This document shows, piece by piece, positions 47,392-56,226 of a DNA stretch of 64,000 bases; position 1 is the first letter of the stretch, and each line of letters opens with the position of its first letter. Under the pieces are notes generated by a model. It had not been told where the DNA came from, did not search any database, and saw nothing but the letters and a program-made list of their open reading frames with translations. The position numbers and the translations under genes were made by a program. The DNA is from a virus: the IMG/VR virus record IMGVR_UViG_3300034684_000299, positions 121,438-185,437 of that record. The stretch is one strand, 5' to 3'.

Positions 47392-49026
47392 TTAAATTTC
47401 GTTGTTTGGGAATCTGAATATAAGATAAGCTATTTTGTTTTCAACACCAGCAACTATAGCATTCTGTGCGGCAGTTTCTTCAGCCTTTTTTGCTTGCCAG
47501 TTGTTGGCAAAGTTTATCATGTTATCCATGTTCGATGTGATATCGTTTATTTGGTCATCAAAGTTTATAGGCATTGTTAATGTGTACAAATCTTCTGTCT
47601 CTTTAATAAGAGGTATATCTCTATATGCAAAATTTAAATCTGATAATGATAGATTTTTGAATTTATCCAGTAATTCTCTCCCTTGTTGTGTAGAAATAAA
47701 GAAATCTTCTTTTTTTGTCTGTTCAGTATGAGAAAATCTATCGAGATATTCCCCCATAATATTTATTATGTATCCTCTTATCCCTTCAGTTATTAACCCT
47801 AGCATCTGTAAATTCTTTTGATGTATTTTAGGCATTATTTGATTTTCTAACAACCATAGAACAAATAAAGTCGTATTGTATGGATGTATCCCCGCCCTTC
47901 CCCAATCAGTAAAAGTGTCTTGTGGGTTGTAGAACTCAGTTGCCAAATTTTGCAAGTCTAGTTCAGTTTGCCAATCAAGATAATCCATCAATTGTTTGTA
48001 TCCCGGAAGGTTCAGTTCGTTGTATTCGCCTACTAAATTGACAGGATTATCGAATAATTTTCTGTATTCATCGGATAATGCAATTTGTCTGGCTTCGTTA
48101 ATCCTTTCTATCTCATATGTTATATCAGATAGAGTGGTAGTATCGGTATAATATATTTTAGTATTTTCTATTTCTTCTAACTTTGAATTAAGGGCTCTTT
48201 TTAAATCCGGTAGGATGTTCTTTTTTAATTCAGGATGTCCATACATATTTACGTATGTGGGTTGATAATTGAACCCAAATTGTTCGTTGTAGAGATCATA
48301 AAAATTTTTTATAGGTTCATTTATACTGTTCTCTTCTTCTGGTCCTAACACTATGGGTGTCCAAGGGTCTTGAGTTGAAAAATAATAATTACCTTGTTTC
48401 CCAATTCCAGCTAGTATATCGTCAATAGATATATTTATGTTCATTTCGTATTTTAGTTCGTTCAATAGTTGAGTATCAGAACTTCTATCTATATCGCTTG
48501 GTGTTATGTTATTAAAATTTCTTAAATCCAAGACAGTATACGACCCTCTGTAATTGTAAGTATTGAATATGTATATCTTTCCACCGGAGATTATAGGTAT
48601 TAAAGGATAAGGTGGTTGCACTATTCTATCAAGTGCATAACTAGAACCTTGTTTACGTATTAGTAAAAATTCTTGGTTTTGTGTCCAGCCAGCTTTTGAT
48701 TGGATTGACATAAAATGCTTTTTAAATATGTCCAACGTGGTTTTCAAAATTTCATCTGTTATTAGCGTTTCCTCTTGCGGAACATTTATATCGTAATACT
48801 CTACATAACTTCTAAAATAAACATAAAAATCGTCCAACATGATTTTTTTAGTAGTTACAGTAGTAGTTGGGAATATGTTTATATTGTACAAACTATTTTT
48901 GTTTGTATTTAATTCTCTAAATACTAATTTGTAGTTAGAGTTAGAATCTATATTTGTTTTTTTTGAAAGAAAATCATTTTTATATGTAGTTAATTGATTG
49001 ATTACATTCTGAGTTTGTTCGTCTAT
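47392..49026 (-). CDS. Large late structural protein with non-standard start
   Basis: 544 residues if counted from 49026. The first standard start codon (TTG at 48891) has no SD and cuts off 45 codons of coherent coding sequence (IDEQTQNVINQLTTYKNDFL). The frame is open back to the TGA of the upstream gene and is in the same frame as it. The only start-like codon near the GGGGG is an ATA at 49024-49026. Options are an ATA start, TGA readthrough giving a fusion with the 49030 gene, or the TTG. No domain recognised; late tail operon. Confidence 0.65.
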   Translation of the reverse strand: MDEQTQNVINQLTTYKNDFLSKKTNIDSNSNYKLVFRELNTNKNSLYNINIFPTTTVTTKKIMLDDFYVYFRSYVEYYDINVPQEETLITDEILKTTLDIFKKHFMSIQSKAGWTQNQEFLLIRKQGSSYALDRIVQPPYPLIPIISGGKIYIFNTYNYRGSYTVLDLRNFNNITPSDIDRSSDTQLLNELKYEMNINISIDDILAGIGKQGNYYFSTQDPWTPIVLGPEEENSINEPIKNFYDLYNEQFGFNYQPTYVNMYGHPELKKNILPDLKRALNSKLEEIENTKIYYTDTTTLSDITYEIERINEARQIALSDEYRKLFDNPVNLVGEYNELNLPGYKQLMDYLDWQTELDLQNLATEFYNPQDTFTDWGRAGIHPYNTTLFVLWLLENQIMPKIHQKNLQMLGLITEGIRGYIINIMGEYLDRFSHTEQTKKEDFFISTQQGRELLDKFKNLSLSDLNFAYRDIPLIKETEDLYTLTMPINFDDQINDITSNMDNMINFANNWQAKKAEETAAQNAIVAGVENKIAYLIFRFPNNEI

Positions 49027-49029
49027 GGA

Positions 49030-50391
49030 TCACACCCCCAACAATGCGTCCAACGATTGCCCTGTTATAGCTTGGGTAATATATGGAGCATACGTTACTA
49101 TCATCAATAAATATATGAAATTCAAATTCTGTACGTTGTCTAATTTTACTTCGAGATACGATTCTAGCGTTATCTCTAAACTGTTTTCAAGTACGTTTAA
49201 AGCATCTTCGGAACCAAACATGTTCATAAGACGTATCTGTTCATTTTCATCTTTTATATTGAAATTCAACATATTGTTTGTTTTCATAAGCAATAAAATT
49301 TCAGCAAAATAAGCAACCATTTCATAGACGGCACATGGTCTTTCATTCCACTCCGCTATTTTTTCTGTTATTTCACGCAATAATACTTTTAGCCTTTCTT
49401 TTTCCCAGTCTTTTTGTGTATCAATTTCAAAGTCAAACATTTTTATTATCTTTAAAGGATAAACAATAGCATTAGGTATGAACATCATCATGTTACTTAA
49501 CGATTGTGCCCCTGCACCTATATCATGAGCAAATTCATCTATCTGATCTTTGAATAGTTCATATAACAACAAAGAAGCATACGTTGCCCAATAAGAATCT
49601 GTACAGCTATAATCAGCTTGAAGATTGTTATGCGATAAAAATGCGTTGAAATTTAGCAGAGCAGCTGTCATGTTACCAGCAGATAGTTGTTGAGCTATTT
49701 GTAAAAGCATTTGTTTGTCAGTATATGCCTTATTCATACTTCCAAAATATCCGTCTATCTTATCCTGAGTAGCTTGACCTTCAGGTGAGTTGTCAAATTC
49801 TATATCTTTACCTGTGAGCATTTTATATGCTATTTTGAAATCGTTCTGTGCGACTCTCAATACATCTGCTTCAACTTGTTGGGATTCTTTTAAAACACCT
49901 ACATTCTCAACAGCTTGCGTTAAACCCATGTATGCTTGAAATAGGTCATTAGAATATATATTGTCTTCATACCATTGGTTCACTATTTCTTGATAGAAAT
50001 GAGCGGATAGATACTTGCTAGGGTCTACACCGTCCTCTTTCATTTTTTTTACAGTGAGATTCCATAAAGTATTGAATGTTGCTTCTATGAACCCTTTAAT
50101 TACAGATGTTTTCGTATCCAGCAAAAATTTTTCTTGCCGTAAATTTCTTTCATGTTCTATACTAGAAATTTCACCTGCATTGTATTTCATAGTAGATTCT
50201 TTAACCTTTTCGTTGTAAGTAGCCTCAAAATGTTTTACAATACGTTTGGTAACATCTTTGGCAGGTTGTTTGAAAGAGATAACATCAACTAGATATTGAG
50301 CTGTTTTATTGCTATCTCTTAAAGTATTTTCAAGATTTTGAGCTTCCTCTTTAGCTTTTGTCATAGCTTGAGCTATTTCTGTTTGTGTCAT
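49030..50391 (-). CDS. Large late structural protein, unknown
   Basis: 453 residues, mostly helical (TEIAQAMTKAKEEAQNLENTL...). Contains a hydrophobic segment near residue 315 (SNMMMFIPNAIVYPLKIIKMF). It ends in SLDALLGV followed by a TGA after which the frame stays open. It may form a fusion with the next gene if the TGA is read through. SD is 26 bases upstream with a hairpin between. Confidence 0.7.
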   Translation of the reverse strand: MTQTEIAQAMTKAKEEAQNLENTLRDSNKTAQYLVDVISFKQPAKDVTKRIVKHFEATYNEKVKESTMKYNAGEISSIEHERNLRQEKFLLDTKTSVIKGFIEATFNTLWNLTVKKMKEDGVDPSKYLSAHFYQEIVNQWYEDNIYSNDLFQAYMGLTQAVENVGVLKESQQVEADVLRVAQNDFKIAYKMLTGKDIEFDNSPEGQATQDKIDGYFGSMNKAYTDKQMLLQIAQQLSAGNMTAALLNFNAFLSHNNLQADYSCTDSYWATYASLLLYELFKDQIDEFAHDIGAGAQSLSNMMMFIPNAIVYPLKIIKMFDFEIDTQKDWEKERLKVLLREITEKIAEWNERPCAVYEMVAYFAEILLLMKTNNMLNFNIKDENEQIRLMNMFGSEDALNVLENSLEITLESYLEVKLDNVQNLNFIYLLMIVTYAPYITQAITGQSLDALLGV

Positions 50392-50398
50392 TAGATTT

Positions 50399-50422
50399 GG
50401 GATTAAAGAATACCCTGCCTCC
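50399..50422 (-). promoter_or_regulatory. SD - hairpin - start arrangement for the 50391 gene
   Basis: Minus strand GGAGG (50418-50422), then GGGtATT-cttt-AATCCC, then AAATCTA and the ATG. Distance 26 bases without the hairpin, about 10 with it. Confidence 0.5.
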
Positions 50423-50425
50423 TTT

Positions 50426-51634
50426 TCACGCCTTCAAAATCTCTGTTACCATTCCAGTTATGTTTAGTCTATAATACCGCCCATAATCTCCTGCTTTCAC
50501 TGTGGATATATTTTGAGGTTGTATGTGTATTACAACATAGTTTTTATACTGATTATTACTACTTTTTAAATAAGGTATTTTTAAAATAAAATTATGTCTC
50601 TTAATAGCAGCAAAAGTTTTGTCACCAAATAAATTTTTACCTGTTTGAGAGTATAAATTGAATGTGCCAATAGTGTCTAAATCATTGTAGACATCGAAAA
50701 CCTCGTTAATAAAATTTTCCTCTTCAGGAGATAATTGCACTATTACTCCGCCAACATTAATTTGATAAGGCATAGACACATTGCGAAAATATAAAGGTTT
50801 GTCGTTTATAGAAAAAACGTCTATATTGTTGGCAACTTGCAGAGATATGGATTGAACAAAAGTCTTTTGCAACATAGAATAAAAACGATTTCTTATCTTG
50901 GTTGTCCAATTGTTTGAAAGAGATTCAGAAAGTTCTTGAACTAAATAATCTATTTGATAATTTATTATTATTGTTTTATTTTGAATTAATTTGTCGATAA
51001 CTTGTGGTCTTAAAGAAATCGGACTGTTTTCTGCTTCCTTTTTGTATTCACCCTCACTTAATTTAATTTTGGAGTATTGAACAACAGATGGATTTAACGT
51101 GTATTTATTTCGATCGAATATCAAAGAGAAATCATTTTTTGACATGGAAGTATAAGTTGAATTTAAAATTGTAAACGATGCACTACCGTTATATGTATTT
51201 GTACCAGCTGTTATGTTGAAACCGAAGTTATTGTAGGCCCCAGACAATATTCTTAATTGTACTAAATTTGGAAATTTTGGATCTTGTAAGTATAAGAATA
51301 AATAATGATAATTGTATTCATGATTCTCAACTAACATTGAATTCGTTTGGGCAACACCTTTTGCAAAATCTGTTAATACGTTTATACCACCTTCTAAAAA
51401 AGGAAAAATAAAATCTATTGATATAATAGTTTTAATAATGGAATTTGTCTCTTTGAACATCAATCCATCAAAGGTTATAAATGGAATAAAATTAATATCT
51501 TTGGATAAATTCACAGATAAGAATTTCCCCTGAGATAATTCTATGTAATCCTTATTATCTTTTAATCTTTGAACCCAGTCCCCAGAACTGAATAAATCGT
51601 ATTTTGATATGATAGGGATCATATTGTATTCCAT
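50426..51634 (-). CDS. Late structural protein, unknown family
   Basis: 402 residues, beta-rich (NYHYLFLYLQDPKFPNLVQLRILSGAY), with a helical segment VDKLIQNKTIIINYQIDYLVQELSES in the centre. No signature recognised. Part of the tail/baseplate operon. SD AAGGAGCCAGAAT. Confidence 0.65.
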   Translation of the reverse strand: MEYNMIPIISKYDLFSSGDWVQRLKDNKDYIELSQGKFLSVNLSKDINFIPFITFDGLMFKETNSIIKTIISIDFIFPFLEGGINVLTDFAKGVAQTNSMLVENHEYNYHYLFLYLQDPKFPNLVQLRILSGAYNNFGFNITAGTNTYNGSASFTILNSTYTSMSKNDFSLIFDRNKYTLNPSVVQYSKIKLSEGEYKKEAENSPISLRPQVIDKLIQNKTIIINYQIDYLVQELSESLSNNWTTKIRNRFYSMLQKTFVQSISLQVANNIDVFSINDKPLYFRNVSMPYQINVGGVIVQLSPEEENFINEVFDVYNDLDTIGTFNLYSQTGKNLFGDKTFAAIKRHNFILKIPYLKSSNNQYKNYVVIHIQPQNISTVKAGDYGRYYRLNITGMVTEILKA

Positions 51635-51645
51635 ATTCTGGCTCC

Positions 51646-52344
51646 TTATGAAAGGTAATCTTTAAAATCTTTTTCGACATCTTTCTTCAATTTATACAAT
51701 TCGTTGTAATCTTTGTTCATTTCTCTTGCTATGTTCATTAAACTTTGTTTAGTTTCACCGTTCAATCCATACAGTTTACTTATTAACATTTCTCCATCGG
51801 CACCATATTTGCTCCTTATATATTGTAGAGCTTCCATTATTTCTAAATTTTCATTGCCATACAACTTATTGAAAGCATCAGCTGACTCCAACACTACGCC
51901 GCCCATTTGTCTTTTAAACGTTTCTATTTTTTTTGGTTCCCACGATAACTCATCAGATAATTCTAAAACAGTAGGTTCACGATCTTTTTTGTATCTCAAA
52001 TCGTTATATGCCTGTTGAAATGTTGAAAACTCAAGGTTATAATTTTCTGGTAACCTCAACATACCTTGATTATCGTTGACAAACCTATTCATTTTTTGTA
52101 AATATTGATTCACGTATGTTACTACTCCGCCTTTTGAAGAGTTATAATTTTCTAGAGCTTGAGCTATTAACTTTCTTGCTTCTAAATCCAATGCAATAGA
52201 ACTTATACCTGAATTCTTATATTTTCCTATACTATAACTGACATAAGGCTTGAGTTTTTGATATATTTTTGAAAATGTTTCTGGATCTTTAGTCTTTTTC
52301 CATTCCTCAACTAATCGAACTAACTCAGGATCGGGTGCTGGCAT
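51646..52344 (-). CDS. Sigma-70 family RNA polymerase sigma factor, phage type
   Basis: 232 residues. A WKKTKDPETFSKIYQKLKPYVSYSI opening and ALENYNSSKGGVVTYVNQYLQKMNRFVNDNQGMLRLPENYN fit sigma region 2 (the AL.YDPs.g..f.TYv...L...R pattern). LRYKKDREPTVLELSDEL fits region 3, and LISKLYGLNGETKQSLMNIAREMNKDYNELYKLKKDVEKDF fits region 4 with its helix-turn-helix. No N-terminal region 1. It directs host RNA polymerase to phage promoters, probably late ones. It lies inside the structural operon, so its expression would be self-reinforcing if it recognises late promoters. SD GGAGGGGACAAC. Confidence 0.85.
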   Translation of the reverse strand: MPAPDPELVRLVEEWKKTKDPETFSKIYQKLKPYVSYSIGKYKNSGISSIALDLEARKLIAQALENYNSSKGGVVTYVNQYLQKMNRFVNDNQGMLRLPENYNLEFSTFQQAYNDLRYKKDREPTVLELSDELSWEPKKIETFKRQMGGVVLESADAFNKLYGNENLEIMEALQYIRSKYGADGEMLISKLYGLNGETKQSLMNIAREMNKDYNELYKLKKDVEKDFKDYLS

Positions 52345-52361
52345 GTTGTCCCCTCCAAATA

Positions 52362-55019
52362 TTACTCTGAATTTGGCATATATTTCAATATTTCTTTTGC
52401 AGGTCTAGTCATTGCAACAAATCTAATCTCTCTTTTCCCAGTTTCTTCAATTTTGTTTATTACAGGAAGTATTTGATATACTTCCACTAGTTCATATACC
52501 GCCCACAATGCAGTGTTCATTTCATTCAATGCGTATATAGGTATCTGTTGATAAAGATCAGAAGTATACGTCTCTATCATCCTTTTCAAAAGTTTTATTA
52601 GAAAATATCTAACTTCTGCTATTGAAGACATTTTTAAAGTTTCTTTTGGTTCTTCACCTTTATCTAAATCAGATAAAAAATTATTTAATATATTGTCCAA
52701 AGATTCTTCTGTGTCTATAATAGGTTTAAAATCATTTATTTTTATATAATCAGTGCTTAAATTGTTAAAAGTATTTTTATTTATAACAGTTACTTGCGAC
52801 ATTTCTTCTAATTTTTGTTTTGCTTCATTTAGTTTAGTCTCATCGTTTGATGAGATCATAAATTGTTTTAATTGCTCTGTTGAAATATAAAAAGCTTCTT
52901 CCATAACAGATTGATATACATTTTCTATTATTTCTATATTCTTTTCTTCTGTTCTTTTGAATGCAGAATTTGCTCCGTACATACTAGGAAGCAAGAATTC
53001 TAATATAAATGCTTTTATCATTTTAATTATATAGAAAGAATTATTAATTCTTGGTTGATTTCTCTTTTTTTCATCATCATCTTTTAGTTTTCTCAGTATT
53101 TTCTTGCCATAATCAGGATCGTTTGGAGATACATTAATATCTTCACCCAAATATTCGTATCCTAGTTGTTCTAAAGCTTTTTTATGTTCAACACCACAAA
53201 ACTTTTTTGCTTGTTCTCTTGTATCTTCTTTAGTCAAAAAATCCGTTAAATAATTATAAATAGTTTCACCAAAAGAAGTAAGTCCTAAATGCTTATAAAA
53301 TTTCTCATGATTATTTACCCTATAATAAGAATCCTTAGTAAGCCACCATTTGACTTCGTCTATAGGGTAAGTTAATTGATCGACATTTTGTAGCACAAAG
53401 GTTGTTGTGGGACTGTCGGTAGAATTAAAATTATGTGTTATTGATACTACCTGTCCAAAATAAATGGCAGAACTTGTGATAACAATTGCAGGTAATCCGT
53501 TTGCCATATATGGATTAAAATCCGTTCTGACTTGTAAGACTTTGGATTTAGACCAGTTCATATTATAGATTTTTCTAGAAGAAGTAGCAACACTATCGTT
53601 GAAAGTTTCAGCATCAACTTCATAAGGAGTTGTTGTTTGTTCTTCTGTTGTTCCTTCTGTGTTTGCGGAAAAATAGCTTAATACGTCTTTATACGAATAT
53701 TCTTCATAGAAATATGTGCCAACAGCTCTATGGTTCAAATTATTTGGAGCTACTAAAGCTTTAATTTTATTGAAGTTAATATCAGCTTCATTGTATTTAC
53801 TGCTTATAGCATACAATTCATTTAAAGTTATTCCTAATTTAGGATACGTGGTTTGATGTAATGGTCCCGGATAAAGACCTGAAACGTTCGAGACATAAGA
53901 TATAGGACCATTAGTTTGTGCAAAGGTAGTAGCTACCCTTGTAGGATATGTATGATTTATTTCAAACGATACAGAAGATATTTGTGAGGGGAAAATCACA
54001 TTAGATGAAGGGGGTATGTATGTAAAAGGTTCTGGTATAAACAAATATTGCATTATACCAGTTCTTTGCTCATCTTCATTTAAAGAAATAAAGTCTGAAT
54101 AATATTTGTTTCTTATCTTTTTTACATCGTCAGGGAAATATTGATTTTTGACATTGGAACTATAAAAGCTTAATTTAGGAAACAATTGTCCGTACATATT
54201 ATGTTCCATATTGCGTGCAAAGATAGATAGCAATTCAGATATAGAGGTTTCTGATTGTAAGTTTCGTATATAATCCAAAATACTGCTTGTAAACATGCTT
54301 CTTAATCTATCTTTTAAAATAGGTGCTTTAGTAGCGTTAGTAGATTCGGTAGCATAATTAAAATCAGCAGGGTATGCTATATCTTCACCTTCTAAAAAGT
54401 TTGGGTCTCCAAACACCAATCGTCTAGATAAGTGAAAAGCATCCTCAAGGTCCATTAAATCATTCTGAAATATGGATAGATAAGTTAATAGAGAAAAAAA
54501 CAAAGTATCCTTTTTTAAAGGTTCTTTTTCTTCTTGAGATTCATATATACCAAAGTATTCTTCTAAAATCCTTATGATAATATATTCAACAGATAATAGC
54601 CCTGTTTTTACATCTTCATTTTGCATGTCTAAACTTTTTAAATCCAAATAATTATGATTGCGAAGTAGAAGTTCTTTGAAAATATTTCCGTTTAACTGAT
54701 TATAATTCAACAATTTTATATTTATTCCCCAATCAAAAGGAGATACAAATTCTAACATGACTTCATTTTTTGTAGGATTGTTTATTCTCCTTGCTCTTTT
54801 GAGCAATCCGTCCATTGCTGTTATCCATCCGTCACCACTTGTTTTAAATAGATCGTTTTTTATTTGTATTACAGCATAAGTATTAGCCGGCAACTCCAAC
54901 AATGCCGGTATAGGTGGAAAATAAGCCTGAAAACTCACAGAGCTCCCAGCGGCTGATATTTGAATTGAATTACAGTAGAATTCTTCATGTTCTACTAGTA
55001 TACGAAAATATGTTTTCAA
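52362..55019 (-). CDS. Baseplate hub/tail-spike-base-like protein
   Basis: 885 residues, TTG start after AAGGTGATT. The central FNPYMANGLPAIVITSSAIYFGQVVSITHNFNS...TTTFVLQNV (about residues 505-560) matches the hub signature in which a (N)PxMxxGxPAxV strand is followed by a xGxVxSxxHxxx strand, seen in T4 gp27 and phage tail-hub proteins. The N-terminal 120 residues are beta-rich with INNPTKNEVMLEFVSPFDWGI. The C-terminal 350 residues are helical. It likely forms the trimeric hub at the tail tip. Confidence 0.65.
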   Translation of the reverse strand: MKTYFRILVEHEEFYCNSIQISAAGSSVSFQAYFPPIPALLELPANTYAVIQIKNDLFKTSGDGWITAMDGLLKRARRINNPTKNEVMLEFVSPFDWGINIKLLNYNQLNGNIFKELLLRNHNYLDLKSLDMQNEDVKTGLLSVEYIIIRILEEYFGIYESQEEKEPLKKDTLFFSLLTYLSIFQNDLMDLEDAFHLSRRLVFGDPNFLEGEDIAYPADFNYATESTNATKAPILKDRLRSMFTSSILDYIRNLQSETSISELLSIFARNMEHNMYGQLFPKLSFYSSNVKNQYFPDDVKKIRNKYYSDFISLNEDEQRTGIMQYLFIPEPFTYIPPSSNVIFPSQISSVSFEINHTYPTRVATTFAQTNGPISYVSNVSGLYPGPLHQTTYPKLGITLNELYAISSKYNEADINFNKIKALVAPNNLNHRAVGTYFYEEYSYKDVLSYFSANTEGTTEEQTTTPYEVDAETFNDSVATSSRKIYNMNWSKSKVLQVRTDFNPYMANGLPAIVITSSAIYFGQVVSITHNFNSTDSPTTTFVLQNVDQLTYPIDEVKWWLTKDSYYRVNNHEKFYKHLGLTSFGETIYNYLTDFLTKEDTREQAKKFCGVEHKKALEQLGYEYLGEDINVSPNDPDYGKKILRKLKDDDEKKRNQPRINNSFYIIKMIKAFILEFLLPSMYGANSAFKRTEEKNIEIIENVYQSVMEEAFYISTEQLKQFMISSNDETKLNEAKQKLEEMSQVTVINKNTFNNLSTDYIKINDFKPIIDTEESLDNILNNFLSDLDKGEEPKETLKMSSIAEVRYFLIKLLKRMIETYTSDLYQQIPIYALNEMNTALWAVYELVEVYQILPVINKIEETGKREIRFVAMTRPAKEILKYMPNSE

Positions 55020-55034
55020 TTAAATCACCTTATT

Positions 55035-55058
55035 AAAAAAGGGAGATTTTCTTCTCCC
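55035..55058 (-). terminator. Rho-independent terminator
   Basis: Minus strand GGGAGA-agaaaa-TCTCCC then TTTTTT, right after the 55059 stop. Confidence 0.8.
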
Positions 55059-55388
55059 TTAGTAATTTTGTCCTCTGATATTTCTCATTTCTCTTTCGTA
55101 TTGAATTTGAGTTTGACGAGGAAGTTTGTTGAAAATCTTTTTGTTGTTGTATACTTTTTCATAGTTTGTTTCTTCCCTGTACTTTATATAGTCTTTGGAA
55201 CCTTTTTGATAAATCCGTTTAGCCCATCCGGTAGTATCGTCTCTGTATTCTATAATAGGTATTCCGTATATACGTTCCATTGTACTACCACATATCTCAC
55301 ATTTCATGGGCTCATTACGATCAGTTGCATCTCTGTATTCCTCAACCAAATGATTACATTTAGGACATTGATATTTATATATGGGCAT
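55059..55388 (-). CDS. FmdB-like zinc-ribbon protein
   Basis: 109 residues. MPIYKYQCPKCNHLVEEYRDATDR...MKCEICGSTMERIYGIP is a typical FmdB/Zinc_ribbon_8 opening, with CPKC (residues 8-11) and CEIC (about 30-33) as the zinc ligands. The C-terminal 60 residues are basic and tyrosine-rich. Similar small zinc ribbons occur in structural modules of several large phages; role unknown, perhaps transcription or assembly. Confidence 0.8.
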   Translation of the reverse strand: MPIYKYQCPKCNHLVEEYRDATDRNEPMKCEICGSTMERIYGIPIIEYRDDTTGWAKRIYQKGSKDYIKYREETNYEKVYNNKKIFNKLPRQTQIQYEREMRNIRGQNY

Positions 55389-55389
55389 A

Positions 55390-55947
55390 TTATCCCCTCA
55401 ACCATTCGAAATAAGCATTTCTTGCTTTTCTGATATCGTTAAAACTTCCATACTTTTCATGTCTCCAAGCTCCCGGATGAAGAAAACTGGTTTCATAGTT
55501 TGTTTCATGTATGGGAGTTCTTGAACCATAAGTTTCCCCTTCAGGAAATACAATTTTTGATTGTGAGGTTGTATTTTGATTATTATTTATTTTTGTTTTA
55601 TTGGTCACTTTTTGATTAGATACGTTTTGTTGAGCGTTTTGGGTAACGTTTTTTGTCTTTTTAATCTCTTCTTCTAAAAGTTTCTTAGCTTCTTCTGGGC
55701 TAGATGCAGTTTCAAATGTTTTTTTAGTAGTACTTGTGGCATTACCAGTTTCTCCTTTTAATGCTTTTCCCCATTCATCAGCACCTATAGCACTTCTAAC
55801 TTTCGGATGTTCTAAAAGTGCTTTTCCCCCCATACCCAAAACAAACCCCTTACTAAATCCTTGCCTTTTTTCACCAGGAGGTGCTATCATACTACCTAAT
55901 ACTCCTGTCCCTAAACCTGTCCATAATAATTGAGATTTAAACGCCAT
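55390..55947 (-). CDS. Late protein with short glycine-zipper N-terminus, unknown
   Basis: 185 residues. N-terminal hydrophobic GLGTGVLGSMIAPP and GFVLGMGGKALL, a long N/Q/T/K-rich disordered middle (NVTQNAQQNVSNQKVTNKTK), and a compact C-terminus (GAWRHEKYGSFNDIRKARNAYFEWLRG). It lacks the DEF tag. Two bases separate it from the zinc-ribbon gene. Confidence 0.7.
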   Translation of the reverse strand: MAFKSQLLWTGLGTGVLGSMIAPPGEKRQGFSKGFVLGMGGKALLEHPKVRSAIGADEWGKALKGETGNATSTTKKTFETASSPEEAKKLLEEEIKKTKNVTQNAQQNVSNQKVTNKTKINNNQNTTSQSKIVFPEGETYGSRTPIHETNYETSFLHPGAWRHEKYGSFNDIRKARNAYFEWLRG

Positions 55948-55968
55948 TATATTTCCCTCCTTAAAAAA

Positions 55969-56202
55969 TCATTTTCCATTGGTTCTTGCTTTAACCACGG
56001 CATCTCTGATACTATTTGTTAAAGCTGTTAATCCCAAAAGACTAACTGCACCAACAGTGCTGCCAAAACTTCCAATAGCTTCTCCAGTTGCTAATACACC
56101 TTGCCCTACCTTTTTTGCTCCTGTTTGAAGTGATTTGCCAATATTTATTTTACTTTTTTGGATTTTCATAGCTGAAGTTTTCTCAAATTCGTCTCTCAAC
56201 AT
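55969..56202 (-). CDS. Tag-type protein in the tail operon
   Basis: 77 residues from the ATG at 56202; the upstream in-frame GTG overlaps the SD (AGGAGTG). Tag MLRDEFEKTSAMKIQ, then a hydrophobic glycine-rich segment (GQGVLATGEAIGSFGSTVGAVSLLGLTAL) and a basic end. Important because it shows that the tag also occurs 15 kb away from the tag cluster. Confidence 0.75.
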   Translation of the reverse strand: MLRDEFEKTSAMKIQKSKINIGKSLQTGAKKVGQGVLATGEAIGSFGSTVGAVSLLGLTALTNSIRDAVVKARTNGK

Positions 56203-56226
56203 ATTTATTTTCACTCCTTTGTAAAA

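Noticed and set aside
49030-49032. Genome-wide TGA recoding
   Set aside because: TGA ends many other genes here with ATGA overlaps (for example 10660, 17707, 28885), so only a local effect at this one TGA is considered.
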